64,000 nucleotides of DNA from Crocodylus rhombifer (lineage: Eukaryota; Chordata; Crocodylia; Crocodylidae). The DNA lies in the NCBI GenBank assembly GCA_038503035.1, contig JAVSML010025234.1, forward strand, positions 1 to 64,000, in the 5' to 3' direction. A program made the translations under genes and the position numbers. Each line of letters starts with the position of its first letter. Position 1 is the first letter of the stretch. This document shows positions 12,708 to 24,722 of this stretch, piece after piece. The notes under the pieces were generated by a model. It did no database searches and was not told the origin of the DNA. It saw only the letters and a program-made list of their open reading frames with translations.

Positions 12708-13811
12708 TAGGGCTGTGCAAAACAGCAGGTTCACTTCAACTTCCATTTTGACGTTTCCATGGAAGAGTGTTTCGTTTTGAGTTTTGTTTTGTTCCATTTT
12801 GTCAAAATGGTTTCGCTGTTTTGACGCTGTTTCAAGGTTTTGCCCATAGGCAATAATGGGGAAGCATGAAACAGCCTATAACTTTGTCATTTTCTGTCTA
12901 ATTTTGATGAAACTTGCAGGGATGGTACCCCCTTCTAAGGGAATCAAGCCTGCTAAGTTTCAAGGAGATCAGTACAGGGGTTTCTAGAAAACTGCACCTC
13001 AGGCTGCTGACAAGCAGGAGCCAGGGAGCAGGAGCAACATCCTGTGATCCGGCAGGCAGACAAGGAGGGTCCACACCCCCAGGAGGAGTCCGGCAGAGCC
13101 CCTGAAGCCCTCCCGGGGGTGCAGGCAGGCCTCCGATCTGCCTGTCAGACCACAGGATGCTGCTCCTGCCGCCCAGGACCCAGTGCTGGGGAACTAAGCC
13201 TGGTCGGGGGAAGCAGCTCCTCCAGCCGGGAGGAGGTCCCAGCTCCCCACAGCACTGGGGAACTCAGCCACGCTTCCCCCAGCCCGGCTGAGCTCCCCAG
13301 CGCTGCAAGCCACTGGGAAATGAGCCCAGTGGCAGGAGGCGCATCCCCCAGCCAGGCTCAGTTCCCAGTGGCTCACAGCCCTGAGGAACTCAGTCGGGCA
13401 AGGAGAAGCACCACCAGGCTCGGTTCACAGCCCGGTGGAGCTCAGCCTGGTGGTGGGAGGCACCAGCTCTGCCCACCTTCTCCCGCTGGGCTGATCTCGA
13501 TGGGGCTGGCAGAGCCGATCGGAGCGCAGGCCGGCGGTAGGAGGCAGGCAGAGCCAGCGCTGTGCTCCAATGGCGCTGTGCGCCAGTCCCAGAGTGCAGC
13601 TCAGTGGCAGGAGGCAGGGAGAGCCACGGCTCCCCGCTGGGCTGAGCCACATGGGGCTGCAGCCCTGGCTCTCCCCTGTCTCCCACCACCTGGCTGGCTG
13701 CTTCAAAACGTTTCCAAGCCCTTCATTTAGTTTTAATTTTGCTGTTTCAAGCTTGAAACAAGTTGAAACAGCATCGAAACGAAACATCTGGCAAAATTTC
13801 CCAGGGCCCTA
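12708..13811. mobile_element. Non-autonomous hAT-like element, 1,104 bp, perfect 8-bp TSD
   Basis: Termini TAGGGCTGTGC and the reverse-complement-like CCAGGGCCCTA, flanked by identical GTATTTAG at 12700-12707 and 13812-13819. The outer parts are AT-rich, with many GTTTCGTTTTG/GAAACAAGTTGAAAC motifs. The inner part (about 13060-13680) is GC-rich degenerate tandem repeat. Open frames of up to 228 codons run through that repeat and are not genes. Confidence 0.9.
13150..13670. repeat. GC-rich degenerate tandem repeat inside a hAT-like element
   Basis: Units of roughly 50-65 bp recur with a GGGGAACTCAGCC / GGAGCTCAGCC core followed by GGxGGGAGGC, in both orientations. Repeat-driven frames give Pro/Ala/Ser/Gly-rich translations on both strands. 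Confidence 0.65.
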
Positions 13812-16564
13812 GTATTTAGGCACCTAACTGCCACAGAGCTAGGTACTCTGAGCCATGATGCCTTTGCTGGGTACCTGAGAGGAGAAAGTTCATTGTAGAC
13901 AGAGGACAAACTGGACCAAGCATGTATCCTAGATCAGGGACTGACTGTCTTTTCCTAAAGCCTAATCCAAAGCTCAGGAAGGCCTAGGGTCTCATTTCAT
14001 TGAATTCATTGGTCTCCAGGACAGGACCGAAATGTTCTTAGGGAGATATGTACAGACTCAATTCCAAATTCTTTGATTTGCATGACTGGTGCCTTCAGCG
14101 GATAGCTGGAATTATTGCTCGCTTTGGCAGGATTACAACTCATATTCTCACATGCATGAAAGGCTCCTGAACCATTTCTCAGACATATTTCACACAAATG
14201 GGCTTTTCATTAAAGCTGGTCATGCATGGCTGCTTTCTCCCCTTCGGGTTTTTATTCCAGGATATTGTGACCACAGCAAGGAGCTCTCTGCACCACACTC
14301 CCCATTCACTACCAACATCTGAATTGCAGCAGCTCCTAATACATCGATTCTGCTAGGGGCTGTGCAACCAGTAGGCTGATGGGCCCAACCCAAAAGAGAT
14401 TGCAGTCTCTGAGGCTAAACCAGAGACAGAGACAACCTACCGTAAATGCTTGGGTGGTGACACAACCTCCTAGCTGCCTGGTCCTTTCTATGTCTTCCCA
14501 AACAGTAATGATGAGGGAGACAGGAGTGACCACAAGAGCTGCCTTCCAGGTGGGCAGGGGCTGACTGCAAGATGAATTTTTTGATCTCTAGCACAGGGAT
14601 GGTTTATCCAATGGCGGTAGAAAGTGGCACATGGAGTGCTGGTCTCAAAAAGCAGGAGCTTGAAAGAGTGAATACATAGGGAGCCACATGTAGAGGTGGT
14701 GCTGGGACGGTTGGGGCATTGGGCCAGGAGGGATGGAGGGGCAGAGCTGGTGCAGCAGGTACTGGGCAGGTCAGGGCAGTGAGGGAGGGATCTGGCACCT
14801 GTGTTTGGGGGTTAGCTGTCATTGCAGTCAAGCCATCAGGAACTTGCCCCCATATTTGTCCCAGTTTCTTCACATTGATAATCCAGTTCTCTTACCCAAG
14901 CCTTGCTGCTGCCACTTTAGTGCCCAGGCTGGGCCTCATTTCCAGCCCCACTGCTCATCTGAGCCTCAAGTTCCCCCGTAACAAGAGCTTGCCCAGCCAA
15001 GCAGGGCCCCCACCCTGCCTTGCTGCTCCAGCTCCTGCTAAAAGGGGGTATGAGAAGGAGAGAACAGGAGTCCTTTGCTCCTGGGGGCTGGCTCCTATCC
15101 TCTGGGAACACTTTTTTTCCTTCCTCTGTCATGGTGCTGTGGGAGTGGAGGGTGCCTGAAGCCTTGGCTTTGTGGAGGGCAATGGGCTGAAATCAAAGTT
15201 GCAAATTTAGACTGCAAATTTATTTCATCATCAACTCACCGAGCCACAAAGCATTAACAAGCCTGAAGGCACAATGTGTGTCAGGCTGTCTGATTGCTGA
15301 TAGGCTTATGGTGCCTCAAATGGGACTGTGCTCTGGGACTGGAATACTGCCCCATGGGGGCAGGGCCAGCACTAGGCTTGGGGCGCTGGCAAGAGAGCAC
15401 CTGGCTGACACTGTCTCCGCGGAGAGATCATCGTTCTGGAGCAGGTAAGCAGAGGCAGGGTGGCAAAGAGTGCTGGAAGCCCCAAGAGGCCCTCAGCCTG
15501 CCTTGCAAGTGGCCCATCTTCTCCGCTTGTCTGGGCACAACTGTTGGTTTTTATAACATAAATGGTGTCCCATTAGCCACAAGCACAGGCCCCATACCAG
15601 ACACCTAGCAAAGGCCAGTGGGGGAGCTACAGTAGTGAGACAGGATGTATATGGAGCATCTGCTGTACAGATGTGTACAAGACAATCTGCATACAAGGCA
15701 AAGGGTTACAAGTGGCTACAGACAGGTGGGAGTGCAAGGAGTCACGCTGTACATATGAGCTAGTGCACCAGAGACAAAGAAAAGCCCAGGGCCAGGCATT
15801 TCCCCAGATGTCCAAGTACTTACCATATTCCTTCAAAGAGATTTGCTTTTTTAAACCAAATATTTCTTCTACAATTGGCCTACATTTTTAACTCAAGTGA
15901 AAAACAAAAGTAGAATAATACCACAGATGTATCGCAGAGGCTGTGTGTTTATAAATGTGTCTAAAGTTAATGTTTTATTTGTTTCTTAAACTGAGACCTG
16001 GAAAATGTGGGAATGGCTCCTTAAATTCAAAGGAATATGTTAGATCTGAGACCACTTGAGCCGGCCGCATGTGGCAGAGGACAGTAGGAGCTATGCTGAT
16101 TTAAACTAGCAGAAGAGGAGCCAATCTTTAATATCATGGTAGTGGATTTTTTTGGCCTGTTACTCAAGATGAAGCAGGCAACAAGACAGTTCCTTGCTTT
16201 CTCTTTTGGTAAGGCCCTCTGGGAGCTGCAGGGACTTCCTACTTCTGAGTATCAGGCTGCATCTCTGCAGTCTAATACGGATTTAGGAACCTGACTTTAT
16301 CCTAGGGGCTTTAACTTGAGTATGTTAAAGATGCTTTCCCTGCCTATGCTAGCTTGTTAATGTACTAGCCATTAGCTAGCATAGAAATCCAAGCACAGAA
16401 ACACCCGGTGTGAGTACTGGAGTGGGGAAGTGAAATAGGAAGTAGGGAACTTCCTAAGCACAGTCACTAGTGACTAGTGTGTAATGGATTTCTCCTGAAT
16501 GGCACTGCTCTGAGTCCACATTTTTAGCTCTATAATATTCAAGTAATTACAATTTGCCATACCC

Positions 16565-16690
16565 CTACAATGGTGGACAGGTATTATACCAGCTTATCAT
16601 TTGAATATGGCAAAGCGAGGGAATGACTTGTCAAAGGTTATGCACCAAATCAGCAGTGGAACCCAGGAGTCCTGACTCACTCTGTGTCAG
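16565..16690 (+). repeat. MIR-like ancient SINE fragment
   Basis: GGCAAAGCGAGGGAATGACTTGTCAAAGGTTATGCACC then AGCAGTGGAACCCAGGAGTCCTGACTC is the MIR core and 3' part. Confidence 0.7.
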
Positions 16691-17919
16691 AGCCAGAAAC
16701 AGAAGAGAGCCATAGCCCTGCTCAAGATGCCGTAATTCATTACAACAGATCATCAAACCATTGTCCTAAGACAGGACGTAGATAAAGCTCACCAGTTATA
16801 CGTACATAGTCTGGCCTAAAGCATTATCACTACACTGGGCTCTGAAGTGCATCATGTGGCAATGGCAGAGAATCTTAAGCAAGGCTGCTTTCTTCTCATG
16901 TTGAACAAGGAGCTTCACTGGATGCAGAAGAGAAGGACGAACCCCAAACTACTCTTCCCTCCTCTATTTCTCTGCATACCTTTTTTTTTCTTATAGCCCT
17001 TCCTAGCTGCCCTCCTGTCTGGCTTCTTGTCCTCCTGGCTCTAGCTAAGTTGGCCATCTATCTGACCAGGATGGAGGCTCCAGCTGGGAGGACCTGCGGT
17101 GATTGTCTTCTTGTCCCTCACTTGCACACATTTCCCGGCAGAGTTTCACTGGGTGGCATCCACTGGTTACTTCGATTTGTTTAAGGGCCAGTAGGCAGTG
17201 GCTGGTGTGCTCTGCTCAGTGTTCCCCCTTGGAGCGCTTGCTATTAACCTTTGACCTGCACTCCTACCTCTGTTCTCACATTTCTTGTCCCACAAAATCT
17301 GTTGTTGCGTCTCTAGAAGCCTAATTAAGGCTAAAGTTTTCCTAGTGGGCCTAGGCCTACTGGCTTCCTCCTGCTCTGCAGATCTTCACAAGGTGGACAG
17401 TAAGCAGTTTTCTGCTCCTTTGCTCAGGGCCGGGAGGGAGAGGTGGGACACAAAGGCTTTGAGCCACCTTTGTACTTCCATAATCTGGGGCTGCTTATTC
17501 CCATGTGTAAATCAGAGCAGCCTCAGGGCTGTTCTAAATTGCACGCTGCTTCCTCTGCAGACACCAGATGGTATACATCGTCCAACTACAAGCACCAGTG
17601 TAGCGCAACAAAGGCAGCGCATAGATGTGGGGAGGGGGGGCAGACTTCTGTCCACCTGAAGGTTCCTTTGTTGGCAAGTTGGCCAACATAAGTGAGGGGT
17701 CAGCCTCATGCGCCCTGCTGTTTCACATAGCCGTTGTAGTTTCTGCAGTACTGACAGCTTCACATCAGCTCAACTTCTGCAAAACTGCAAGCTGGGAACC
17801 CTATAAGAATCTCTGGCTTTGTATGGAACCCCTTGGGTTAAAGCAGGTATTACTGTAACATCACTTGTGCATGTCAGATTCAATACAATACACTCTTCTG
17901 CTTTGCAGTCTTGAGCACT

Positions 17920-18135
17920 TTCTATATGAGGCTCTCAAAGCACTGTACATATTCATACACCTGGCCTCACAAACCCCGTCACACAGGAAAAAACTACTCC
18001 CGCGTTGCAGGTGAGGCAATCGAGGCATAGGGAGATAAAATGACATGCCCAGGATCAAAAAAGAAGTTTGTGGCAGAGCCAAGGAAAGACTCCAGGTCTT
18101 CTGACTCGCAGTCATTTGTCTTAACTAGAACAGCA
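17920..18135 (+). repeat. MIR-like ancient SINE copy
   Basis: The best-preserved copy: AGGCTCTCAAAGCACTGTACA, CAGGTGAGGCAATCGAGGCATAGGGAGATAAAATGACATGCCC, GTGGCAGAGCCAAGGAAAGACTCCAGGTCTTCTGACTC. Confidence 0.75.
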
Positions 18136-19090
18136 TTTCATTCTTTCTACAAATTGCTGCTATCCCTCTGTGAAGACTTGTTTAAGGGCTAACTTTTTGC
18201 ACTGGATCTACACAACGATCAGAGTGTAGGAGCACACAGTATGCCACAGCAGATGAGATCATCTTTCCCATGCATCCAGGTTCCTGTCTCCAGAAGTGAC
18301 CAACACCCACTGGTTCATGAGAATGTGATCTCCCCTTTACCCCAACAGAATGCAGAATATCAATAATGCATAATAATCTGCATATTAATGCATATTTATA
18401 ACAGGGCACTGCGCGTACCGTAAGGGAAGGCATCCTTCCTGATACCACAGGGAATCATGCAATGGCCAGAAGCCCCAGGCCTCAGTAGTCTGCCATTAGT
18501 CTCCATATGAGAGGCTGTTAAACTTATTAAGAACACAACAGGGTGATTTCAGGCCTGGGTTTGGACGTCGTGTCCCCAGATGGACCTATAAACAGGTGCA
18601 TGGAACAATTTGGCAGTTGAGCTTTGATTCACCTAATGGGGTCGGTAAACAATTTCCCAAGCCAATGCTAACTGGTTCTGTGTATAATTAGTCGCAATCA
18701 CTCCTAGCGATATAATTATACATTGTGAAAGGGGATGCTGAGATGATGAGCAGCGCTTGCCAGTGCTATTGGCACCGTCAGGAGGGTAGCATAAATGACT
18801 GAGGCAGGGCTTCATAGGAGCTGTGGATGGCACTGAGAAAAGGCGTCCACCTTTATAATGCATTAACCTCTTTGCATGAGTTTACTCCCTCCTGCACAGG
18901 CTTTGTCTTGTATACCGTCCGCATCCCAACATGCACCTGTGGGGCTGGTGGACAGGGGGCAGGGATGTAGGACTGTCGCCAGTGAAAAAAATTCAGATTC
19001 CCCTCAACTCTCTCCCTCTCCATGACTGCTGTTGGTGGGTTGAGACGCCGACATCACCACTGCACCCTGTGCTTTCCCAGCGCTGGTTAC

Positions 19091-19204
19091 CTTGGAAGCT
19101 GCCATCACCGCCGCCGTGGCCGCAACATTCAGCCCCCGCTTCCCGAAGTGCACAAGGGCATCGTAGCTGCGGTCTTTTGCTTGGACAAGGCAGTCATCGA
19201 TTTC
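19091..19204 (-). CDS. REEP1: REEP1 exon 5 (residues 102-139)
   Basis: The acceptor AG lies at 19205-19206 and the donor GTAACC left of 19091. The exon has 38 whole codons beginning [20 protein letters not shown] and ending [11 protein letters not shown]. It encodes the cytosolic amphipathic region after the membrane hairpins, which in REEP1 takes part in ER curvature and microtubule/partner binding. The exon is short, symmetric (phase 0-0) and unusually rich in GC and CpG for this window, especially over the Ala-rich end. A long open frame on the opposite strand across 18931-19302 is its antisense shadow. Because the exon is phase-neutral, skipping it would keep the frame; the sequence does not show whether that occurs. 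Confidence 0.97.
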
Positions 19205-20444
19205 CTGTCATGCCAGACAAAAAGCATGAGGGGGATGGTTCAGTTATTCTGGGTCAGGAGGCAGATACTTCCCACCCTCCTGCTTCCTGCAGAGGAGCAT
19301 GAAGCCAGCAGAAGAAGAGGAAAAGGGCATTGCAGGCAGAAATAACCTGCATAGAGACCCTTAGGTGTTGCTCTTGTCCTGCAAGACAAGAGCACTGGCC
19401 CCATAGGGCTCACTCGTTCTTGGGTAAGAAGGTGTTAGCCATGCTTTGAGCTCACATGCCATTCACTGTGCAACACAGTAGTCACTAAAATAGCCCCCAT
19501 GGCCACAGGAGACTGGATGGTAATGGGTTATGGATGCTTTAAGTGCTGGTCAGAGGTTAGCAGTGCCCAGAAGGATTTATGCTCTGATTTTGGCCTGTGT
19601 TAAGGGATTCAGTCCACTTCCTACAGGGCAACAGCCCATGATCCCAACCCTCCCATCTCACCTGCATGCAATCTGAGTCCAAAGGGAAAGGAGCAGGAGG
19701 AATGAGCACCCTCAGCCCTGCAGAAGTAGCCCCTCTACAACAGCTCTGTATGGCCTATGCTGTGGCTAACCCCAGCTCCTGCCTCTCTTTGATTTAAATC
19801 TCTTAAATTTTTTTTACCAGTCTTCTTTGATTTAAATCTCAGATCTGCTCAGATCTGGGCATGGCAGCTCAGTCCTTTTATACAGCATTAGCTACTGCAG
19901 GGATTAGCACGCAGCAGCATCAACTAAAGCCCTCACTAACCTCATGATGACTAGTCTGTGTGACCATGATCTCTATTATACCTGCTTTATGGATATAGGA
20001 GATGGCTTGTCTCCAGGTCTTCAGCACAGCAGTGAACAGAGCCAAGGTGTCCCATCTCACAGGCCCCATAACGCTAATGCCTCCCTCCCACCTGAAGCAG
20101 GCAGCACTTCCAGAAATGACTCTCCTGCTTCATTTGATCAGTGCATCCCCAGCTGCGATGCTTGCCAACCCGTTTCTGCTGCCATTGTTTTCAGGGTGAA
20201 CAGAAAATATCCATCTGCCACCCTCTGAACTCCCACTGAACTCCCCCAATGCACAGACAAGTGACAACAAATGAGTTCACCAGACAGACATACAACAGAG
20301 CAAAAAAGGAGATCATCAGAGAATAAATTACGACATGGACAGTAAGGTGGCAACTCCCAATCCTCTGAGGGAAGTCGCCGACAGAAGGATGTAAATGCCC
20401 AGCTGTCTGTGGGAGCCACCCAGGCTCAGAGCACCTGCAATTAC
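19205..20444. other. REEP1: REEP1 intron 4 (1,240 bp)
   Basis: The shortest intron seen, between exons 5 and 4 on the minus strand. It holds a local direct duplication near 19785-19840 (two copies of TCTTTGATTTAAATCTC about 40 bp apart) and no clear transposon. Confidence 0.9.
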
Positions 20445-20565
20445 CTTTTCTTTTGAGGACAGGGTGGGGTGTACAAACTTTCTGTACAGAAGGCTGGAGC
20501 CCTTCGTGTATGGAGACAGCAGCCAGGCTACAAAAGCTATTTTCAGTTCATAGTAGAATGGAAAC
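20445..20565 (-). CDS. REEP1: REEP1 exon 4 (residues 61-101)
   Basis: The acceptor TTTTCCTGCAG ends right of 20565 and the donor GTAATT follows 20445. The first base completes a Trp codon split with exon 3. Forty codons follow, including [33 protein letters not shown] and TLSSKEK. This is the third and fourth hydrophobic part of the REEP/DP1 domain with its conserved [16 protein letters not shown] signature, the strongest family hallmark. As far as I recall, the human protein is identical here. Human SPG31 variants cluster in the hairpin domain, consistent with the strong conservation seen. Confidence 0.98.
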
Positions 20566-22083
20566 CTGCAGGAAAACAAAAAGGGAATGAACCTGATTGA
20601 ACCCCTGCTCCCATGCTAATACCAGCTCAGCTCAGTTAAGGACAGGCAGGTTCATAGCCTGGAGGGCTTTCTGTTTCCAGGGATCCTTCATACCTACCCA
20701 CTTTTCCCCCCCATTACTTCCCTTTCTCCTCCCCAGCTCTGGCCAAGGGCAACACTTTTCCTTCCAGCCATAAGCGGTGCCAGGACTCCTGTGACTAGAA
20801 GAGTCTCTGTGACATGATAGAAGGAGCTGTCTCCAGTCTCCCCAGCCACTACAGACCTGGGGAGCTGGGAGGGAATAACGTAGTTCCTAACACAGCCACC
20901 ACCAGGCTCCAAACTAGCCTCCTATCTTCGTCTCTCTTTCTGCTTTCAGATAATAGTATCCAAGTAGAATCCAAATGTGGTCCTTTTTGTATGGTGCAGG
21001 AATTGTTTCATTATCTGTGCTTGTCCAGTATGCAACGCAATAAAACCCAGTCCTCAATGGGGACTTTGGGCACTACCACGATATACAAAAAAACAATGGG
21101 ACATGTTCTAGATATAATAGCAGGTATTAGCAAGGTGCCTCTCACTATTAGGTTCTTTCAATTCTTGTACTTCGGTACAAAGCCTAAGGGTGAGTGTTAG
21201 TCCACTGGCTTTGTCTTGAAGTCATTCTTTCAGAAACTCTGCTCAACACAGACTAACAAGACGTGGTACCACATACAATCAGTGGACTGACACTGAGTCC
21301 CAAACCATTAAAAGGACACTTCTTATCTACCCAGCTAATCCCACTTTCTTTCTTTGAGGCCAGATTCTGAGATGTACTTAGTACTTTCAATTTCCTTTGC
21401 TCTCAAAGTGGGCAGCGCTTTGCAGAAATAGGCCCTTGGTAAGGGATGTGTAAGGGCTAGGGCTAGATCCAAAGCCTACTGACTTCACTCATTTTCAATG
21501 GCTTCAACAGGCTTTGAGTTAAGCAGGCCCTATAAGAAAGAGGAAGGAACATTTCCAAACTTGGGGGCCTAAGGTAATTATGGCCACCCTTAGGTGCCTT
21601 ATCAAGTGACCCGAACCAAAGTCAAACAAAGACAACTGGCATTATTCCACTAACTCTGGGGACTGCTTTTGGCAAAGACATTGTCCCTTTCCTCTAAACT
21701 ACTTACACATACAAAAAAAGGGACAGAGTACCTATTGTAGGACCACATAACACAGCCTGCTGTTGTAACCTGCTGGCAGGCATGGTTTGCAGGGTCCGTT
21801 GTGCCAGATCCACAAAGGTTATAACCCTCTTGTAGTCCACGCCTAGAAAAGCTGTGCTGTTCAGCTCAAGGTAGCATTGCTTGTGCTTCCAGCTCAGCAG
21901 GACCGCAGCAAAATCCCATGTGCTCATCAGGATGGCAGTTCCCTAGCTCTGGTTGCAACAGATTCATATGCTCTGTGGCTTAGGCACAGAAAGGGTCCTG
22001 TGCCACACACTCACCGATGGATTATGCTGGAAGATAGCAAGCTTTACAAGGGTGGAAGAGTGAAAGTCTCACTGGCTATATTG

Positions 22084-22549
22084 AGATGAGCATGGCCATG
22101 CAGTATGTGGTGTTGCAAACACTTCTGCGGTGCCACATACTGTACATTTAGATGTTCTTCATGCTGCAAGGGTGCACGGCCCATGTGTGCACTGCTCCGC
22201 TTTTCTTTTCCATGGGTTTTTTTGACCCTTGGATATCCAGGAGTCAAAAAAACCCATGGAAAAAAAGTAGAGCAGCGCACACACAGGCAGCGTGCACCAC
22301 TCAAAAGCTGAGCCAAGCCACCCGGAGCCATACTCTGGCTGCCAGCCAGGCTCCGCATGGCAGAATTGCTGCTGCCTCAGCCCTGGGAAGCCTCCAAGAC
22401 CCCAGGTAAGGCTCCTGGAACCAGCCCAGTGCCAAACTTGCCACGTGCCAAAGCACACATGGCACAGGCATTCCCCAGGGACAAGTAGTGGCAGCATAAG
22501 GTGTGCTACTGATACTTGTCCCTGGGAAACCAAATGTCCATGCTCATCT
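22084..22549. repeat. Inverted-repeat element with a strong central palindrome
   Basis: The terminal repeats AGATGAGCATGGCCAT (22084-22099) and ATGTCCATGCTCATCT (22534-22549) differ at one base. Inside are CAGTATGTGG/CCACATACTG arms (22101-22110, 22133-22142) and a large palindrome at 22171-22298. It has no coding capacity and no clear target duplication. Confidence 0.72.
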
Positions 22550-22562
22550 GGACATGCCTGCC

Positions 22563-23074
22563 GGGTGCATCTACACAAGGCGCCTGCTGCACAGTAGACT
22601 AATTAGCTGTGCAGTAAACATCTCAGCATCTACACTTGAACCCCTATGAGGCTGGAATAAACTAATTTACTCTGCAGCACGATGGTACTTTAAAATAAAA
22701 GTATTATCCTGCTGTGGAGTAAAAAACTCTGCAGCAGCACACATGTAGATGCTGCCTGGCTGGCCAGGGCATGAGGATGCTTCAGTGCAGGGACTGCCTG
22801 CCAGCTAGCCCCACACTGAAGCACCCTTGTGCCCCAGCCAGCCCCTCTGCCGCACGTTGTGCCGGGGGAAGCAGCCCTGGGTTGGCGGGCTGATCCCCAG
22901 AGCCCCTGCCAGCTGGGATTGCTCTGGCCTGGCTCAACATGTTGCACATGAATAAACTCCAGAGCTTATTGCATCTGGGCACATGATCAAACAGTGCACC
23001 CAGGAGCAATAAACTCTGGAGCAATAAGCCCTGGAGTTTATTTCTGCACAGTAATAGCATGTGTAGACGTGCCC
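22563..23074. repeat. GGGTGCATCTACAC-type inverted-repeat element, 512 bp
   Basis: Termini GGGTGCATCTACAC and GTGTAGACGTGCCC (11 of 14 match). Both ends carry CTGCACAGTA/TAATTAGC and CAATAAACTC motifs typical of the other members at 45365, 49520 and 52311. The interior is GC-rich. It abuts the preceding element. Confidence 0.75.
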
Positions 23075-23552
23075 ACTGTGGTTTATCTTCCTCTCCTATC
23101 TCTGCAAGTTTCCACTTCCCTTTCTCTCTCTCTTCCTGCTCCCTCACTCCCTTCCCCTCTCTTCTCCCTCACATACACAGAAAACTTTCCTTATGCTGGT
23201 CTCTACCCGCCTCCAGTAGCCAGACTCCTTCATAAGGGCTCAAAACAGCAGCAGACTGCCAGATCAGCTCTCTGTGGACAGTGATAAATCTTCACCAGAT
23301 ACTATCTCACAGTCCAGCTGCCCTGAAGTTACTATTTCCCACCCTTCCTTCCCCTGCCCCCATCCCCCAATTCTGGCAGCAATGGAAAAGGAAATGTCAA
23401 TCCTCCAAGCAAAACACCCTGTGCACCTGGCATGATTGACCCCCTGCTCAGGAAATGGCCTAGCATTGTGAGCCTCTCTCTCTGACCCTTTTTTCCCCTT
23501 ATAAACATTTCCGTTTTTCATCCCCACCTCATTACTGCTGCCCTATGCTCAC

Positions 23553-23629
23553 CAGCAAAGAAAGAGGTCGGTGAATGTCTCTGCCGTCGTGAAGAGTGCA
23601 AATATGATCCAATACATCATCCATTTGAC
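23553..23629 (-). CDS. REEP1: REEP1 exon 3 (residues 36-61)
   Basis: The exon is bounded by acceptor CTTCACAG (right of 23629) and donor GTGAGC (left of 23553). It encodes 25 full codons, [15 protein letters not shown] then [10 protein letters not shown], plus two bases of a Trp codon completed by exon 4. It forms the second hydrophobic segment of the ER hairpin domain. Residue 55 is Leu (TDLFLC), where human REEP1 has Ile as I recall it, a conservative change. It is too short to appear as a long open frame and was found by reading the minus strand between exons 2 and 4. Confidence 0.96.
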
Positions 23630-23739
23630 CTGTGAAGAGACAGCACTCACTCAAGTCATGTCATTTTACCCTGGGGATCTCCATAGCTTGCCCTAGTCAC
23701 AACAGCCAAGGGCACCATTGCTGACATAGCAGGCAAACA

Positions 23740-23845
23740 TCAATGTATTGATTTAACAGCTGGGGAGAACTTCAGAGATTTTGCCAGGGGTCACTCAGCA
23801 AACTGTGACCTGTACCTGAGTACACAATTCCAGCTCTGTTATGTC
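23740..23845 (+). repeat. MIR-like ancient SINE fragment
   Basis: TTGCCAGGGGTCACTCAGCAAACTGTGACC...CACAATTCCAGCTCTGTT fits the MIR core and 3' part; it is eroded. Confidence 0.45.
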
Positions 23846-24059
23846 CATATCTAAACGGAGGACCTCCGGGGAACCTCTAGTTCCAGATAGAAAGAAGGTG
23901 TATTAATGATTCGCTCAGTCACACTCCTCCCACCGAGTAGTACCAGCCTGTCCAGAATGGCTGGTGCTGAGTGGTGCTGCGGGAAGCCCTGCATCCGCAT
24001 CCCCCACACCTCTTTGCTGTGACACTGTCTTCTTCTACTGGGCCACTCATCATCATGCG

Positions 24060-24722
24060 ATTATAAAAATCTCTGGTGGGCCCACATCTTAAATACTGTA
24101 TGCAGTTCTGGTTCCCACATCTCAAGGATGTAGGAGAACTAGAAAAGGGACTGAGAAGGGCAACCAAAAGGATCAGGCGCATACAACACTTGGCATACTA
24201 AGAGAGGCTCAAAAGGCGATGACTTCATTTTGGAAAGAAGGAAGAGGGAGGGATGTGACAGAGGTCTATAAAATCATGAAGGATGTGGACCAAGTGAACA
24301 GGGAACTGTTGTTCACCGAGTCCCAGAATACTAAAACTAAGATGCACCCACTGAAATTAGTAGAACTAACAAGAGAAAGTAGTTTTTTTTAATGCACAGC
24401 ATAGATAACTTGTGGAAGTATTGCCACAAGAGGCGGTAGAGGCAGATAGCATAGCCAGGTTCAAAAAAGGGACAAGATAAATTCATGGATGATAAATTCA
24501 TAAATGAATATTAAACACAACAGTTGATGTTTCCTTTGGCATCTCTAAACCAATAAAGGTGGATGCCTGGGAGGATACTGAATAGGGGATAAATCACTCT
24601 AGATATTTCTGATTCAGTGCTCTCCCTGTATAGCATCCACCCTTGCCCCTGTTGGAGACAGGATACTGGGCTGGATGGACCATTGGTCTGACCCAGCATG
24701 GCACGTCTTATGTTCTTATATA
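24060..24722 (+). mobile_element. Old CR1/L3-like 3' fragment
   Basis: Begins with LVGPHLKYCMQFWFP-like coding (CR1 ORF2 LVRPHLEYC.QFWAP), then AGAGGCTCAAAAGGCG, GCCACAAGAGGCGGTAGAGGC, and the typical 3' end GGCTGGATGGACCATTGGTC...CCAGCATGGCAC...TTATGTTCTTAT. This is an old CR1-clade subfamily found across amniotes. Confidence 0.85.

Larger units (their letters stand above)
3556..19090. other. REEP1: REEP1 intron 5 (about 15.5 kb)
   Basis: Intron between exons 6 and 5 on the minus strand. It contains a CA microsatellite (4175-4210), hAT-like copies (7296-7473, 12708-13811), a palindromic element (about 9340-9702), a CR1 3' end (10557-10915) and MIR-like fragments (8630, 10445, 16570 and 17920 regions). 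The remaining stretches, such as 4730-7290, 13830-16560 and 18140-19090, show no repeat or gene that I recognise. Confidence 0.85.
20566..23552. other. REEP1: REEP1 intron 3 (about 3.0 kb)
   Basis: Intron between exons 4 and 3. Roughly 22084-23074 is occupied by two adjacent palindromic or inverted-repeat elements described separately. The sequence at 20600-22080 and 23080-23550 shows no recognised repeat; 23090-23170 is a pyrimidine-rich stretch. Confidence 0.88.

Noticed and set aside
13044..13730. 228-codon open frame on the plus strand with overlapping minus-strand frames.
   Set aside because: Lies within GC-rich degenerate repeats of a hAT-like element; Pro/Ser/Ala/Gly-rich translation with no domain and frames on both strands.
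18931..19302. 123-codon plus-strand frame.
   Set aside because: Antisense shadow of REEP1 exon 5 and its borders.
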